Assembly (NCBI GenBank): GCA_903937325.1
Contig: CAIZYV010000104.1
Coordinates: 1-7,722, forward strand
Source: Candidatus Falkowiibacteriota bacterium
Lineage (GTDB): Bacteria; Patescibacteriota; Patescibacteriia; Patescibacteriales; UBA12465
Direction of reading: 5' to 3'
Length of the DNA: 7,722 bases
Part shown: positions 6,203 to 7,722 of the stretch, piece after piece
How the letters are laid out: the number at the start of each line of letters is the position of its first letter
How positions within the stretch are numbered: the stretch's first letter is position 1
Notes under the pieces: model-generated
The model's input: the letters and a program-made list of their open reading frames with translations, nothing else
What the model was told of the DNA's origin: nothing
Databases searched by the model: none
Position numbers and translations under genes: made by a program

Positions 6203-7393
6203 ATGAAAAACATTAAAACCATCGGCGTTTTTTTTGGAGGAAAAAGCCCAGAGCATGATATCTCCATTATTACCGGGCAATTGATTATTTCCGTTTTGAA
6301 GAAAATGCCGGAGTATAAAGTTATTCCTGTTTATTTGGATAAGGAAGAAAATTTTTTTATTGATGATAAACTTGGTTCTCTAGCTTTTTTTAGTGCTGCT
6401 GATTATCAGTCGCATTTGCGTGATTACGGATCTTTCCGTCTTGATCTTGATGCTTCGAGCGATTGTTTAGTGTTTTCGAAAAAACATTTTTTTTCTAGTC
6501 GCCATATTAAAATTGATTTGGTTTTTCCAGCTTTCCACGGTAATTTAGGTGAGGACGGATCGATGCAAGGCTTGTTGAATGTTTTTAATGTGCCTTATGC
6601 CGGTTGCGAGGTTGCAGCCTCGGGCATTGCGATGAATAAAGTTTTGACGAAAATATTTTATCAGGGGCTCGGTATCCCAACAGCTAAATTCTTAGCTTAT
6701 AACCGCTCACAATGGGAAGAAGGGCGGACGAAAATTTTGACCGAGATAAAAAATAATCTTTCTTGGCCGGTTTTTGTTAAGCCGCCACATCTCGGTTCTT
6801 CTATTGGTATTACTAAAGTCAGTGACTTTAAAGATTTGGAACAGGCCTGCGAGGTCGCTTTGCATTACGATGATCAGTTGCTTGTGGAAGAAAGCGTTGA
6901 AAATTTAGCCGACGTCACTTGCGCTGTGCGCGGTTATAAACATCCTCAAGCCTCATTATTACAAGAGTCTTCTTTTGCTGATGATCTTTTTAGCTACGAA
7001 GATAAATATTTGAGTGATGGTGGCGCGCAATTAGGACAAGCAGAAAAGAAGATAATTATTCCCGCTAATCTTGATAACGCTACTAGTACCGCTATTCAAG
7101 CCGCTTCTTTAAAAATATTTAGCTCTCTTGGCTGTTCTGGCATTGCTCGTTTTGATTTTCTTTATAATAAAGTGAGTAAGCAATATTTTGCCAATGAAAT
7201 TAATCCTTTCCCCGGTACTCTTTATCATCATCTTTGGCAAAAAAGCGGCATTGAGCTGGATGTCTTAGTGCGCGGCTTGATTGAGGACGCCATTATCCGC
7301 CAAACAGAAAAAAATGCTTCAAAGTTATATCCTAAAGAGACAAAATGCTTTTCTATCTTTTTTTGTGTATCAAATTCGGGTTTGAATTTATAG
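6203..7393 (+). CDS. ddl: D-alanine--D-alanine ligase, with an aberrant C-terminal tail
   Basis: ATP-grasp ligase making D-Ala-D-Ala for the peptidoglycan stem peptide, in the cytoplasm. Motifs in order: GGKSPEHDIS (12-21; Glu17 binds the first D-Ala), FPAFHGNLGEDGSMQG (108-123), MNKVLTK (144-150), KPPHLGSSIGI (193-203; Lys193, Ser199), EE (229-230), the omega loop FSYEDKYLS (263-271; Tyr269 matches E. coli Tyr216, as in true D-Ala-D-Ala enzymes), ARFDFL (315-320; Arg316, Asp318) and NEINPFPGTL (331-340; Glu332, Asn334). The active site is complete. Homology should end near residue 370 after GLIEDAIIRQTEKN; the last 24 or so codons (7316-7393) are mostly the antisense of the glucanotransferase gene and look accidental. 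The enzyme itself is probably functional. The start follows the Mur ligase by eight bases, without a Shine-Dalgarno site. Confidence 0.95.
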   Translation: MKNIKTIGVFFGGKSPEHDISIITGQLIISVLKKMPEYKVIPVYLDKEENFFIDDKLGSLAFFSAADYQSHLRDYGSFRLDLDASSDCLVFSKKHFFSSRHIKIDLVFPAFHGNLGEDGSMQGLLNVFNVPYAGCEVAASGIAMNKVLTKIFYQGLGIPTAKFLAYNRSQWEEGRTKILTEIKNNLSWPVFVKPPHLGSSIGITKVSDFKDLEQACEVALHYDDQLLVEESVENLADVTCAVRGYKHPQASLLQESSFADDLFSYEDKYLSDGGAQLGQAEKKIIIPANLDNATSTAIQAASLKIFSSLGCSGIARFDFLYNKVSKQYFANEINPFPGTLYHHLWQKSGIELDVLVRGLIEDAIIRQTEKNASKLYPKETKCFSIFFCVSNSGLNL

Positions 7394-7722
7394 AACTGCC
7401 AACCATCAGGAAGTAAATATTCCCGTTTCACATCGTCGGTATATTTACCAAAAGTAGCATACAAAACATGTTCTTTGAGGTAAGGTTTCAGAAGTCTAGA
7501 TTCGTCCCACCATATTCCAGCTCGCTCAATTTCTTGTTTTGTAAAAGGTAACGCAGGATGAAAGTTGCCGGTTAAACCCCACACATCATTGGTTGGAATC
7601 TCCCAAATTCTGAAAAATCCTAGAATATGATCAATGCGATAAGCGTCAAAATATTCCGCTAATTTTGCAAAGCGTTTTCGCCACCAACTGTAACCATCTT
7701 TGGCCATTAATTCCCAGTTATA
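7228..7722 (-). CDS. malQ: 4-alpha-glucanotransferase (GH77), internal fragment with a broken C-terminus
   Basis: The frame is open to the right edge (five more codons, YNWEL, precede the Met codon at 7707), so the gene starts outside the window. YNWELMAKDGYSWWRKRF, then FDAYRIDHILGFFRIWEIP and NFHPALPF, are typical of GH77 amylomaltases of the MalQ/DPE2 kind, which transfer alpha-1,4-glucan segments in glycogen or maltodextrin metabolism. The Asp of RIDH (codon 7632-7630) is the catalytic nucleophile. WQFYKFKPEFDTQKKIEKHF, ending at 7342, fits the DPE2-type region after the nucleophile. Beyond it the frame continues 40 codons as the exact antisense of ddl to a TGA at 7230-7228, with no GH77 character. 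The general acid/base Glu (GEDLG motif) and the last catalytic Asp (HD motif) are therefore missing, so as it stands the product cannot be active. It is a pseudogene, a rearrangement, or a misassembly. Confidence 0.85.
   Translation of the reverse strand, partial: YNWELMAKDGYSWWRKRFAKLAEYFDAYRIDHILGFFRIWEIPTNDVWGLTGNFHPALPFTKQEIERAGIWWDESRLLKPYLKEHVLYATFGKYTDDVKREYLLPDGWQFYKFKPEFDTQKKIEKHFVSLGYNFEAFFSVWRIMASSIKPRTKTSSSMPLFCQR

Noticed and set aside
1..7722. CRISPR arrays, tRNA or rRNA genes, insertion sequences, attachment sites.
   Set aside because: No repeated spacer-repeat pattern, no tRNA-like cloverleaf with a CCA end, no rRNA signature and no transposase or integrase was seen on either strand.

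Overview
The window looks like a chromosomal segment of a small-genome, low-GC bacterium, most likely of the Candidate Phyla Radiation (Patescibacteria, Parcubacteria-like). This assignment is an inference. It rests on AT-rich genes mostly without Shine-Dalgarno sites, a hydrolase/membrane Mur ligase/Ddl cluster, and a small orphan protein of a type I associate with those genomes. TGA acts as a stop (the hydrolase ends in an ATGA overlap), so the genetic code appears standard.

Layout. On the minus strand, 112-2898 is a complete polA (928 aa, both exonuclease domains and the polymerase intact). Three bases after its stop begins another minus-strand gene that runs off the left edge, perhaps the epimerase MurL. 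The 347-base gap 2899-3245 holds a likely polA promoter, a plus-strand promoter, a long hairpin and a perfect Shine-Dalgarno site. These lead into a 195-aa orphan gene (3246-3833) closed by a textbook terminator. After a second regulatory gap with a palindrome set inside a promoter, a three-gene plus-strand operon follows: alpha/beta hydrolase (4087-4827), membrane-anchored MurF-like ligase (4824-6194) and D-Ala-D-Ala ligase (6203-7393). The right edge holds the middle part of a minus-strand GH77 4-alpha-glucanotransferase.

How the genes work together. Ddl makes D-Ala-D-Ala, and MurF-type ligases attach that dipeptide to the peptidoglycan stem peptide, so the operon is probably for cell-wall precursor synthesis, with an unassigned hydrolase as first gene. 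If the left-edge gene is MurL, it too acts on the stem peptide.

Most worth a second look: (a) the self-contained cassette 3057-3885 (promoter, hairpin leader, strong SD, orphan ORF, terminator); (b) the palindrome between -35 and -10 of the cell-wall operon; (c) the junction near 7313-7341, where the glucanotransferase loses its homology and catalytic C-terminal part and becomes the antisense of ddl. The last suggests a deletion, a rearrangement or an assembly chimera.
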